The position numbers and the translations under genes were made by a program. This document shows, one piece after another, positions 1-6,830 of a stretch of DNA of 64,000 nt. The notes below the pieces were generated by a model that was given only the letters and a program-made list of their open reading frames with translations, was not told where the DNA came from and made no database searches. Position 1 is the stretch's first letter. Each line of letters opens with the position of its first letter. This DNA is from an uncultured Pelagibacteraceae bacterium (GTDB taxonomy: Bacteria; Pseudomonadota; Alphaproteobacteria; Pelagibacterales; Pelagibacteraceae), in NCBI GenBank assembly GCA_902561015.1, contig CACENB010000002.1:1-64000 (forward strand), given 5' to 3'.

Positions 1-210
1 CCCTAGAATTGTTCCACTAGAGTCTAAACTGCATTTTTTTGTTTCTGCAGCTAACGATTTAACTACATTAGCATGAATAGTTTTTACTGCATTCTTTTTA
101 GCAGCACCTGTGTATCCATTATATGCAACAACACCTACTGCAGCTAAAATACCTATGATTGCAACAACAACCAATAATTCTATTAGTGTAAAACCTTTAT
201 TATTTTTCAT
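1..210 (-). CDS. pilA: Type IV major pilin, N-terminal 70 residues (cut by window edge)
   Basis: This is the subunit of the type IV pilus fibre, made as a prepilin in the inner membrane and cleaved by PilD. The protein starts MKNNKGFTLIELL, a textbook class III leader: cleavage after Gly6, N-methyl-Phe at +1 and Glu at +5. A hydrophobic helix follows to about residue 30. The reading frame runs off the left edge of the window, so the C-terminal head is not seen. A good Shine-Dalgarno (AGAGGA) lies about 7 bases before the ATG, which fits a highly expressed pilin. The gene is transcribed away from the STAS gene at 375, leaving a 164-base divergent control region. It could be a major or an abundant minor pilin; the strong ribosome site and lone promoter favour major. 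Confidence 0.9.
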   Translation of the reverse strand, partial: MKNNKGFTLIELLVVVAIIGILAAVGVVAYNGYTGAAKKNAVKTIHANVVKSLAAETKKCSLDSSGTILG

Positions 211-287
211 TTTAGTTCCTCTTTTTATTTAATACTTAATTCTTATTAATAATTTATGATATGTAAATACTTTATAAACATTATAAT

Positions 288-328
288 ATCTAACAAAAAT
301 AAATGTTTTTTGTCCATAATGGGTAAAA
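288..328 (-). promoter_or_regulatory. Pilus-associated promoter element, copy 1 (upstream of pilA)
   Basis: Read on the minus strand, bases 311-328 are TTTTACCCATTATGGACA. This matches 15 of 18 positions of the element upstream of pilMN (9361-9378) and resembles the one upstream of pilT (22184-22201). TGGACA (311-316) could be a -35 box, with TTAGAT (288-293) 17 bases further on as a possible -10. The latter lies inside TCTAACAAAAA (289-299), one mismatch from the repeat unit found at pilMN. The pilA start codon is about 100 bases downstream. The sequence similarity is seen directly; promoter function is inference. The element could also serve the divergent STAS gene. Confidence 0.5.
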
Positions 329-374
329 GTTATACATTTTAGGATCTATTTATGTTATCAGTCTTTAAATATTT

Positions 375-674
375 ATGTCTTATAAAGTAACAGAAGAAGG
401 AAATGTCAGCACTGTCTTTTTAAATGGAGAGATAGACATGGACGTTACCGAGAAAGCCAAAGAGGTAATTTTACCCATAGTAGAGTCAGGAAAAGAAGTT
501 CATTTAAACTTGAAAGATGTTTCCTACATGGATTCTTCGGGAATTTCAGTTTTAATTGAAAGTCATCAAAAAGCTTTGGAGCATAATACTAAGGTCATTG
601 TCAAAGAGGTAAGTAAATCTGTTTTAAAAGTAATTATGATGGCGAAACTTGAACAGATTTTAAACTTAGAATAA
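375..674 (+). CDS. STAS-domain anti-anti-sigma-like protein (RsbV/SpoIIAA family)
   Basis: This 99-residue protein is a single STAS domain of the SpoIIAA/RsbV type. In partner-switching circuits such a protein binds the kinase/anti-sigma partner when unphosphorylated and is released when phosphorylated on serine. The diagnostic loop is seen as YMDSSGISVL, with the phospho-acceptor serine at 54 (neighbour Ser55). Length is typical of stand-alone STAS antagonists. Its stop codon overlaps the ATG of the next gene (TAATG), so the two are translationally coupled. The third component, a PP2C phosphatase, is at 10138-11487. No clear Shine-Dalgarno precedes the ATG. No sigma factor is in the window, so the final target is unknown and might be another protein. 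Confidence 0.88.
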   Translation: MSYKVTEEGNVSTVFLNGEIDMDVTEKAKEVILPIVESGKEVHLNLKDVSYMDSSGISVLIESHQKALEHNTKVIVKEVSKSVLKVIMMAKLEQILNLE

Positions 675-1087
675 TGAATATAGAAGAATCAAAAGATTTT
701 CTTGTAAGTACAGCTAGTTTAAAAGAGGTAAGAACTTTCTCCAGAGGAGTATTTGAAAAAATTAATTTACCACAAGATCAAAAAGATGAACTTGTATTAG
801 CAATAGCTGAAGCAGCACAAAATATCGTTAAACATGCCTATAGAGATATTGCAGAAACATCGGATAGAATGGAGATTAAAATTTCACTTAAAGATAGTGA
901 TTTAGAGATAGGTTTTTTTGATAAAGGAAAAGCAGTAATACCAGAAAATATTCAACATAGAAAATTAGACGATATTAAACCAGGTGGTCTTGGAACTTTT
1001 TTTATAAAACAAATTATGGATGCGGCTGTTTTTAAAAAAGACCAAAAAGAGTGGGTAAACCATTTGGTGCTTACCAAAAAAATTTAA
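674..1087 (+). CDS. Serine-protein kinase / anti-sigma-like HATPase (RsbW/SpoIIAB family)
   Basis: This 137-residue protein is a lone GHKL ATPase domain. Family members phosphorylate their STAS antagonist and sequester a sigma factor or another target. The N-box is visible as AIAEAAQNIVKHAY (Glu and Asn that bind Mg-ATP), with a degenerate G1 box DKGKA and a G2 box GGLGTFFIKQIMD. It has no transmembrane segment and no histidine-kinase dimerisation domain, which separates it from sensor kinases. It starts on the last base of the STAS stop codon and ends in a 4-base convergent overlap with pilC. The location next to pilus genes suggests, but does not prove, that it controls them. Confidence 0.87.
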   Translation: MNIEESKDFLVSTASLKEVRTFSRGVFEKINLPQDQKDELVLAIAEAAQNIVKHAYRDIAETSDRMEIKISLKDSDLEIGFFDKGKAVIPENIQHRKLDDIKPGGLGTFFIKQIMDAAVFKKDQKEWVNHLVLTKKI

Positions 1088-2319
1088 CCTATTAATGCAC
1101 CAACATTAAAGATTGGTGAATACATCGCAATCATTAATCCACCAATCATAATTCCCATAAAAACAATCATTATTGGTTCAATCAAACTTGACATATTATC
1201 AACAGCTCCATCAAATTCTTCTTCGTAGTACATAGCAACAGAGCCAAACATTTCATCTAATTGCCCAGTTTGCTCACCAACAGAAATTAATTGACTAAAT
1301 GTTGGAGGAAATAATGGTTCTTTTAAAAAAAGTTTTGTTAATGTGTCTCCAGAAAAAACTCCCTTCTTTACATTTTCTAAAGCCTCTGTGACAACTACGT
1401 TATTGCTAACTGATTTAGCAATCTCGATACTCTCCAATAAGTTTACCCCAGCAGCACTCAAATTTCCCATTATTAAAGAAATTCTTGCGAGTAATGATTT
1501 TAATATTAAATCACCAAAGACTGGTAGTTTTAAAATTTGTTTGTGCCATCTATACTTAATCATTTCATTTTTAGCTGTTAAATATTTAAATCCCACAAAA
1601 AAGGAAATTAAACTTATTAGTAAAACCATTCCCCCTGTTCCTCTTAAAAAATCACTCATCGACATGATAACTGCTGTTGGTGTTGGTAATTCTAATCCCA
1701 TACCAGCATACATTTTTGCAAAAACTGGAACAACTTTAATTAACATAAATGCACTAACAGTTATTGCTACAGAAAACATTATAGCCGGATACATCAAAGC
1801 AGATTTAATTTTCTTTTTAATCTTTTCTTTTTTTTCAAGAGAGTCTACGATTTTCAATAAGAATACATCCAACTTACCACTGGCTTCTCCAGCTTTTATC
1901 AGATTACAATAAACGTTATCAAAATATTGAGGATATTTTTCAAAACATTTAGATAGCGTTACCCCTCCCTCTAGGCTTTTTCTTATATCTTCGATTACCT
2001 CTTTAATAGCTGGACCCTCTAACTGATCTCTCAACATAGCTAAAACCTCCAATATTGGTAAGCCTGCTTTAACCATTGTTGCAAATTGCTTTGAGAAAAT
2101 TAAAACATCTTCCACTTTGACTTTTGGTTTACCAAAAGAAAAGCCTTTGCCTTTTGCTTTAGCTTTAGTTTCTCCTTTTTTCTTTTTTGATCTTATTAAA
2201 TTAGTAATAATAATTTTTTGCTCTTTGAGCTTATGAGATGCTTCCTCTTGATTGATAGCCTCAATATCACCTTCAACGTATTTACCGTCTGCAATGCCTT
2301 TATAAGTAAATGCTTCCAT
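1084..2319 (-). CDS. pilC: Type IV pilus inner-membrane platform protein PilC (GspF/MshG family)
   Basis: This is the polytopic inner-membrane platform on which the PilB and PilT motors act. The 411 residues show the usual two T2SSF repeats (about 70-195 and 270-395). Membrane segments are near 178-205, 228-248 and 380-403, and the family motif KSALMYPA precedes the first segment. GEQTGQLDEMF in the second repeat is also typical. The N-terminus has an extra lysine-rich stretch (KKKKGETKAKAKGKG, about residues 44-58). It is the last gene of the pilMN-O-P-Q-B-C operon, 21 bases after pilB, and its 3' end overlaps the kinase gene on the other strand by 4 bases. Confidence 0.94.
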   Translation of the reverse strand: MEAFTYKGIADGKYVEGDIEAINQEEASHKLKEQKIIITNLIRSKKKKGETKAKAKGKGFSFGKPKVKVEDVLIFSKQFATMVKAGLPILEVLAMLRDQLEGPAIKEVIEDIRKSLEGGVTLSKCFEKYPQYFDNVYCNLIKAGEASGKLDVFLLKIVDSLEKKEKIKKKIKSALMYPAIMFSVAITVSAFMLIKVVPVFAKMYAGMGLELPTPTAVIMSMSDFLRGTGGMVLLISLISFFVGFKYLTAKNEMIKYRWHKQILKLPVFGDLILKSLLARISLIMGNLSAAGVNLLESIEIAKSVSNNVVVTEALENVKKGVFSGDTLTKLFLKEPLFPPTFSQLISVGEQTGQLDEMFGSVAMYYEEEFDGAVDNMSSLIEPIMIVFMGIMIGGLMIAMYSPIFNVGALIG

Positions 2320-2340
2320 TACTCTTTAACTATATATTAA

Positions 2341-4092
2341 TTATGAGGTTGTTAAAACCCGCTCATATTCCCTAAAATTAAGCTCACCATTAGCAATTAG
2401 TCGCCTTCCCATATCTTGCATGGTTTGAAAGCCCTCTTTAATTGCAATTTCTCTTAACTCGGGTGTTGTTGCTTTTCTTAATATTGCCTCTTTAACTGGT
2501 TTTGAAACAACCAAAATTTCGTATAGACCTTGTCTACCTTTATAACCAGTGTCTTTACACTTAGGGCAACCTTTTCCTTTAAGAGCTTTAACTCTTGAAG
2601 CTAACTCTGGCGTAAAGCCTAAATCTTGTAAAACTTTTGGATTAACATCATCGTCTGGAACTCTACATTCTTTACATGTTCTTCTAGCTAATCTTTGTGC
2701 TAAAACCATTTGGCAAGCCGCACTAATTAAATAATCAGGAGTGCCCATGTTTTGTAATCTAGTTATTGTGCTTGGAGCATCATTCGTGTGCAACGTACTA
2801 AACACTAAGTGACCAGTTAATGCAGCCTTCAATCCGATATCAACTGTTTCTTTATCTCTCATCTCCCCAACAAGTATTATTTCTGGGTCTTGTCTTAAAA
2901 AAGATCTTAAAGCTGCAGCAAAACTTAAACCAATGTCATCTTTTATTTGAACTTGTCCAACACCATCTAATTCATATTCAACTGGATCTTCAGCTGTTAA
3001 AATATTTAAATGAGGTTTGCTTACTTCTTTTAGAATACTATAAAGTGTCGTTGATTTACCAGATCCTGTTGGTCCTGTCACGAGTATTAAACCTTGAGTG
3101 CTGTGTATAGCTTTTCTTAAATTTTTTAAATCAACATCCTCAAAATTTAATTGTTCTAAAGTTATATCTCCAGCGTCTTTATTTAAAACCCGCATTACTA
3201 TTCTTTCATTATTAGCAGTTGGCAAAATTGATAAACGCAGATCAACAACTTTACCGTCTATCTTAAAATTAATTGCTCCATCTTGAGGCAATCTTCTTTC
3301 AGCGATATCTAATTTACCCATAATTTTAAATCTTGTTACAACAGCCCCATAATTATCATGAAGAAATTTTTTATACTGTTCTTGTTCTTGAAGCATTCCA
3401 TCTAAACGATACCTTACGCGTGAAGAAAATCTGTATGGTTCTATGTGAATATCACTGACACCTGATTTAATAGCTTCTGCTACGACTGCTGTACTAAATT
3501 TTATAACCTCTGACTCGTTCTCAATTGCTTCTATATCTTCCTCTGGAGCTTTCTCTAAAACTTCACCCGCCTCACCTAAGTCAGACTCAAAAGTTTTAGT
3601 TTTTTCTCTATTCTCTTGTCTAATTGTTGCAGTTGTAACATCTCCACTTTCTGACTGAAGTTTCTCTATAAATTCTGAAATTTGAGACACTTTTGCAGCA
3701 TGTAGCTCTATATTTTTTTTGGTTATTGCCTTTAAATTTCTCATAAGACCTAGCTTTGAACTATCTGATATTGCAATATGGAGAGTTTTGCCTTCAACTT
3801 TAAATGGAGCCACAAAATTTACGTTAATATAGTTTGAGGGAAGGACACTTTTAATCTCATCGCTTATTTGAATTTTAGAAAGATCTACAACTTCAAGACT
3901 TTGCTCTTTTACTAAAACATCTAAAATCTTATTTTCGTCAGTTAACTTTAATTCAAAGACTGCATCTATTTGAGACTTATTTCCTTCAGTACTAACTTTT
4001 TTGATGTTAATTAAATCTTTTCCAGAAATAATATCGTTATCAATTAATACATTGATTAAGTTAATTTCACTTTCTCTACTAATTTTAAGCAT
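2341..4092 (-). CDS. pilB: Type IV pilus assembly ATPase PilB (GspE/MshE family)
   Basis: This cytoplasmic hexameric ATPase drives pilus extension. The 583 residues contain an MshEN-type N-terminal domain (about 1-150) that in relatives can bind c-di-GMP. A two-lobed ATPase core follows, with Walker A GPTGSGKST near residue 340, an Asp box, Walker B (ILVGEMRD) and the His box STLHTNDA. The C-lobe has the zinc-binding pairs CKEC (about 475) and CPKC (about 509), found in PilB/GspE but absent from PilT. The start codon immediately follows the pilQ stop with no gap, so translation is probably coupled. Whether the N-domain still binds c-di-GMP cannot be judged by eye. Confidence 0.95.
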   Translation of the reverse strand: MLKISRESEINLINVLIDNDIISGKDLINIKKVSTEGNKSQIDAVFELKLTDENKILDVLVKEQSLEVVDLSKIQISDEIKSVLPSNYINVNFVAPFKVEGKTLHIAISDSSKLGLMRNLKAITKKNIELHAAKVSQISEFIEKLQSESGDVTTATIRQENREKTKTFESDLGEAGEVLEKAPEEDIEAIENESEVIKFSTAVVAEAIKSGVSDIHIEPYRFSSRVRYRLDGMLQEQEQYKKFLHDNYGAVVTRFKIMGKLDIAERRLPQDGAINFKIDGKVVDLRLSILPTANNERIVMRVLNKDAGDITLEQLNFEDVDLKNLRKAIHSTQGLILVTGPTGSGKSTTLYSILKEVSKPHLNILTAEDPVEYELDGVGQVQIKDDIGLSFAAALRSFLRQDPEIILVGEMRDKETVDIGLKAALTGHLVFSTLHTNDAPSTITRLQNMGTPDYLISAACQMVLAQRLARRTCKECRVPDDDVNPKVLQDLGFTPELASRVKALKGKGCPKCKDTGYKGRQGLYEILVVSKPVKEAILRKATTPELREIAIKEGFQTMQDMGRRLIANGELNFREYERVLTTS

Positions 4093-5646
4093 CTACAAAA
4101 TCCTTGGTGCAATAAATACCAAAAGTTCATCCATGTTATCAGTCTTTGCTTTGCCTTTAAATAAATTTCCAACAATTGGTACATCTCCAGCACCAGGTGT
4201 TTGTTGCTTACTATCGGTTAGAGCATTTTTTTTGATACCCCCAATAACTACAATATCACCATCTGCTATAAGTAATTTTGTGCTAATTTCCATTTTGTTA
4301 ATTGCTGGGTCTCCCGGGTTAGATCTATTAGGTGTATCGTTATTAACCTGTATGTCTAAGAGTACATTACCATCACCAATTATACTTGGAGTTACTGTCA
4401 TTTTTAAAGCTGCTTCTTTAAAGGAAGTATCTGAACCTTCCGCTGAACTTGAGGCATAAGGAATTTCCTCACCTTGAGTAATTGTTGCAACTTGATTATC
4501 TAAAGTAAATATTTTCGGATTTGAGATGGTTTTTCCCATTCCTTGTGACTCTAGCGCAGTAATTTCCATTTTCAAAACTGCAGATCCCGTTGCTTTTAAT
4601 ATTCCAATACCACTTGTTTTACCCGCTGCTGGGAAGTTTGTAATAGAGTCAGTCGTTGCACCTAATGTAGAGGTTGCTGAAGTAATAGCCGCATTTCCAG
4701 AAGATCCAGCTGCTACACCTCCAATTACTCTACCTTTGTCATTAGCATCCATTCTTCTATGGTATCCACCTAAAGCAGTACCTAAAGCTCTTTCAAAGTC
4801 TGAGTTGGCCTCAACAATAAAAGCTTCAATTAAAACTTGTCTAGTTCTAACATCAATCTCCTTTATAATTTTATCAACTACATCTAAATCTTTCTCTTTT
4901 CCTCTAGCAATAATTGATCTTGTAGTTTTTTCTTCAGTGATTTGAACTAAAGAAATTCCACCATCAACTGCTTTGAACAACTCATCTAAAGTAGCCTTAG
5001 CTTCAGCAGGGCTTATGTAATAAAGTCTAAATATTTCTGAAATTAGTGGCTCAACAGAATCCTCTAATTCAACTTTTTTTCTAACAGCTGAAGCTCTAGC
5101 CGATTTTGTCGACTCTTGTTGAGTAAGATTGGAAGGAGAGTGAACTCTTATTAGATTACTTTGAACATCAAAATCAGCTGCATAATTTTTTAGATCTAAA
5201 AGTGCATTAAAAGCTTTGTCCCATGGAATATCAATCAATTGTGCTGTAACTGAGCCAGCGACTTCATCACCAATGAGAATATTTATCTCACCAGCTTTTG
5301 CCATCAATTCTATGGCAGTTCTATAATCTAAATTTTGAAATTTAAATGAAACGTTTTGCTTTAATAACTTATATTCTTCACCGATTAATAAATAGTTCCT
5401 TGCTTTTTGAGAAGAGATCTGTTTTCTTTTGCCAAGTTTAATTACATCTCCCTCTGCTGGTTGAGGTCCCATTTTAACAGTTTTTTCAACTTCTATTTTA
5501 CCTTTGCTTTTAATATCTTCTTTAATAAGAGGCGTGTTATGCTTGAATTTTTTTGTTCCAAGTTTGCCGTCAGTAGCACAACCACTTAAAAATAAAATTG
5601 AGGTAAAACTAAATAAAATAAAAAATTTAAAATTTTTAAAATTCAT
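4093..5646 (-). CDS. pilQ: Type IV pilus secretin, outer-membrane channel (PilQ/MshL family)
   Basis: This is the outer-membrane gate through which the pilus passes. The 517-residue protein begins with a lipoprotein signal ending LFLSGC, so Cys22 is probably acylated. A secretin N-terminal STN-like domain (about 100-170), an N1-type domain (about 195-270) and the C-terminal secretin barrel follow. The barrel is marked by LIEAFIVEAN and, near the end, by DGDIVVIGG and DELLVFIAPRIL. It has no AMIN domains and is shorter than the Pseudomonas PilQ, closer in size to MshL. It overlaps the end of pilP by 11 bases and abuts pilB. The PilMNOPQ order supports the PilQ name. Confidence 0.92.
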   Translation of the reverse strand: MNFKNFKFFILFSFTSILFLSGCATDGKLGTKKFKHNTPLIKEDIKSKGKIEVEKTVKMGPQPAEGDVIKLGKRKQISSQKARNYLLIGEEYKLLKQNVSFKFQNLDYRTAIELMAKAGEINILIGDEVAGSVTAQLIDIPWDKAFNALLDLKNYAADFDVQSNLIRVHSPSNLTQQESTKSARASAVRKKVELEDSVEPLISEIFRLYYISPAEAKATLDELFKAVDGGISLVQITEEKTTRSIIARGKEKDLDVVDKIIKEIDVRTRQVLIEAFIVEANSDFERALGTALGGYHRRMDANDKGRVIGGVAAGSSGNAAITSATSTLGATTDSITNFPAAGKTSGIGILKATGSAVLKMEITALESQGMGKTISNPKIFTLDNQVATITQGEEIPYASSSAEGSDTSFKEAALKMTVTPSIIGDGNVLLDIQVNNDTPNRSNPGDPAINKMEISTKLLIADGDIVVIGGIKKNALTDSKQQTPGAGDVPIVGNLFKGKAKTDNMDELLVFIAPRIL

Positions 5647-6142
5647 TTGCCTCTTTTATTTGGTTTTTAAAATTCATAATTATGTATTGGTTATCATCAG
5701 CTTTTTCAAAAACTGCTCTTTTTATACTAACATCAACAAGTTTGACACCACTTAAGACTTCTTCAAATAATTCCACCGTCATAAATTCACCATTGTCATC
5801 AACTAAAGTAATGAAACTGTTATCTTTAGCAGAGAATGATCCAACTAGTTTATAAGATCTTAATTTGACAGCACTTGATGTTGGTGTTGTTGCTGTGACC
5901 ACTTCACTTACTGTAGATGCATCCCCAGCGAAAGGATCATTTAATGGTAACGGCTCCTCTTCTATAACAACTTGTCCTGTCTCATTTTTTATGTTGTCTT
6001 GTTGTGCTGATTGCTTAGCTTTTACTTGCTGGTTTATCTCTTTTGCTTTGTCCACAATGTTTTGATCATGACTGTCTGACATTACTTTCTGTGGAAAAGT
6101 AAAAATTATTAAAACTAGCGTTATCAGTCTAAAAAAATTCAT
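5636..6142 (-). CDS. pilP: PilP-like pilus alignment protein
   Basis: This is a small periplasmic protein that links the inner-membrane PilN/PilO complex to the secretin. The 168 residues begin with a signal peptide (MNFFRLITLVLIIFTFPQKV). A low-complexity Gln/Lys/Glu linker with PLNDPF follows, then a compact beta domain (about 95-165) containing LRSYKLVGSFSAKD, as in PilP. No lipobox cysteine is evident, unlike classical PilP lipoproteins. It overlaps pilO by 14 bases upstream and pilQ by 11 bases downstream. The call depends partly on position between pilO and pilQ; MshK would be the alternative name. Confidence 0.78.
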   Translation of the reverse strand: MNFFRLITLVLIIFTFPQKVMSDSHDQNIVDKAKEINQQVKAKQSAQQDNIKNETGQVVIEEEPLPLNDPFAGDASTVSEVVTATTPTSSAVKLRSYKLVGSFSAKDNSFITLVDDNGEFMTVELFEEVLSGVKLVDVSIKRAVFEKADDNQYIIMNFKNQIKEANEF

Positions 6143-6827
6143 CTGGTAAACCCACTATTGTTAATACACCAGTTACGGCTACCGTACTGGTTGTATTTCC
6201 TTTTATCACTTTAATCGTTTCTTTGTCAAAATTTAACATTTTTTGAGACATGGCTACTTGTCTCTTAAACTTAATATATCCAAGAAAATTGCCCTTTATT
6301 TGGAATTTTACGGGTATTTTATAGTATGCAATATTTTTTTTAACACTGGTATCAACTTTCTTCTTTTTTCTCTTTTTCTTCTTTTTCTTCTTTTGAGTGG
6401 ATGCAATAGCTGATGCCTTCGTTATTGCCTTTGGTTTACCCTTTTCAATTTTTGAAATAACCAAATTGTTGATGCCTGCAAACTCACTAAGAGTTTCGTA
6501 AAGACCTTCTACTTCGGCTTTACTGTGAAATAATGTAGAATATTGCTCATATCTTGGAGTAAGTTTTTTAATTTTAGCTTTACTAGACTTTATCTCCTTA
6601 TTCATTTTTAAAATTTCAGCTTGTTTTTTTTGCATGTTATCAAGCTGAGCTTTTTTCTTATCTACAATCGGACTTAATACAGCATAATAAATTATTAAAA
6701 ATATTACTATCGATGCAAAACCAATTCCAAATTTAATTAAAATCTTTTTATCTATAGATTGAATTTTAGCTTTAATACTTTCTAAAGTTATATTTTTCAG
6801 ATCTAAATTTATATTTTTTAAGTCCAT
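6129..6827 (-). CDS. pilO: PilO-like inner-membrane pilus alignment protein
   Basis: This is a bitopic inner-membrane protein that pairs with PilN and PilP. The 232 residues have a cytoplasmic N-terminus and one membrane helix (about 32-52, IVIFLIIYYAVLSPIV). A coiled coil (about 57-90) and a periplasmic ferredoxin-like domain follow. An unusual feature is a nearly pure lysine tract, KKKKKKKRKKKK, around residues 145-158, between the coiled coil and the last domain. It is encoded by an A-rich run and sits in what should be periplasm. The gene lies 3 bases after pilMN. Similarity is mainly architectural, as PilO sequences diverge fast. Confidence 0.8.
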   Translation of the reverse strand: MDLKNINLDLKNITLESIKAKIQSIDKKILIKFGIGFASIVIFLIIYYAVLSPIVDKKKAQLDNMQKKQAEILKMNKEIKSSKAKIKKLTPRYEQYSTLFHSKAEVEGLYETLSEFAGINNLVISKIEKGKPKAITKASAIASTQKKKKKKKRKKKKVDTSVKKNIAYYKIPVKFQIKGNFLGYIKFKRQVAMSQKMLNFDKETIKVIKGNTTSTVAVTGVLTIVGLPDEFF

Positions 6828-6830
6828 TAA

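Noticed and set aside
1343-1912. Plus-strand open frame of 189 residues opposite pilC
   Set aside because: It lies wholly inside pilC on the other strand. Its protein has no family motif, and pilC has all its conserved features.
4001-4945. Plus-strand open frames opposite pilQ/pilB
   Set aside because: Shadows of real genes; hydrophobic composition comes from reading the opposite strand of secretin and ATPase coding sequence.
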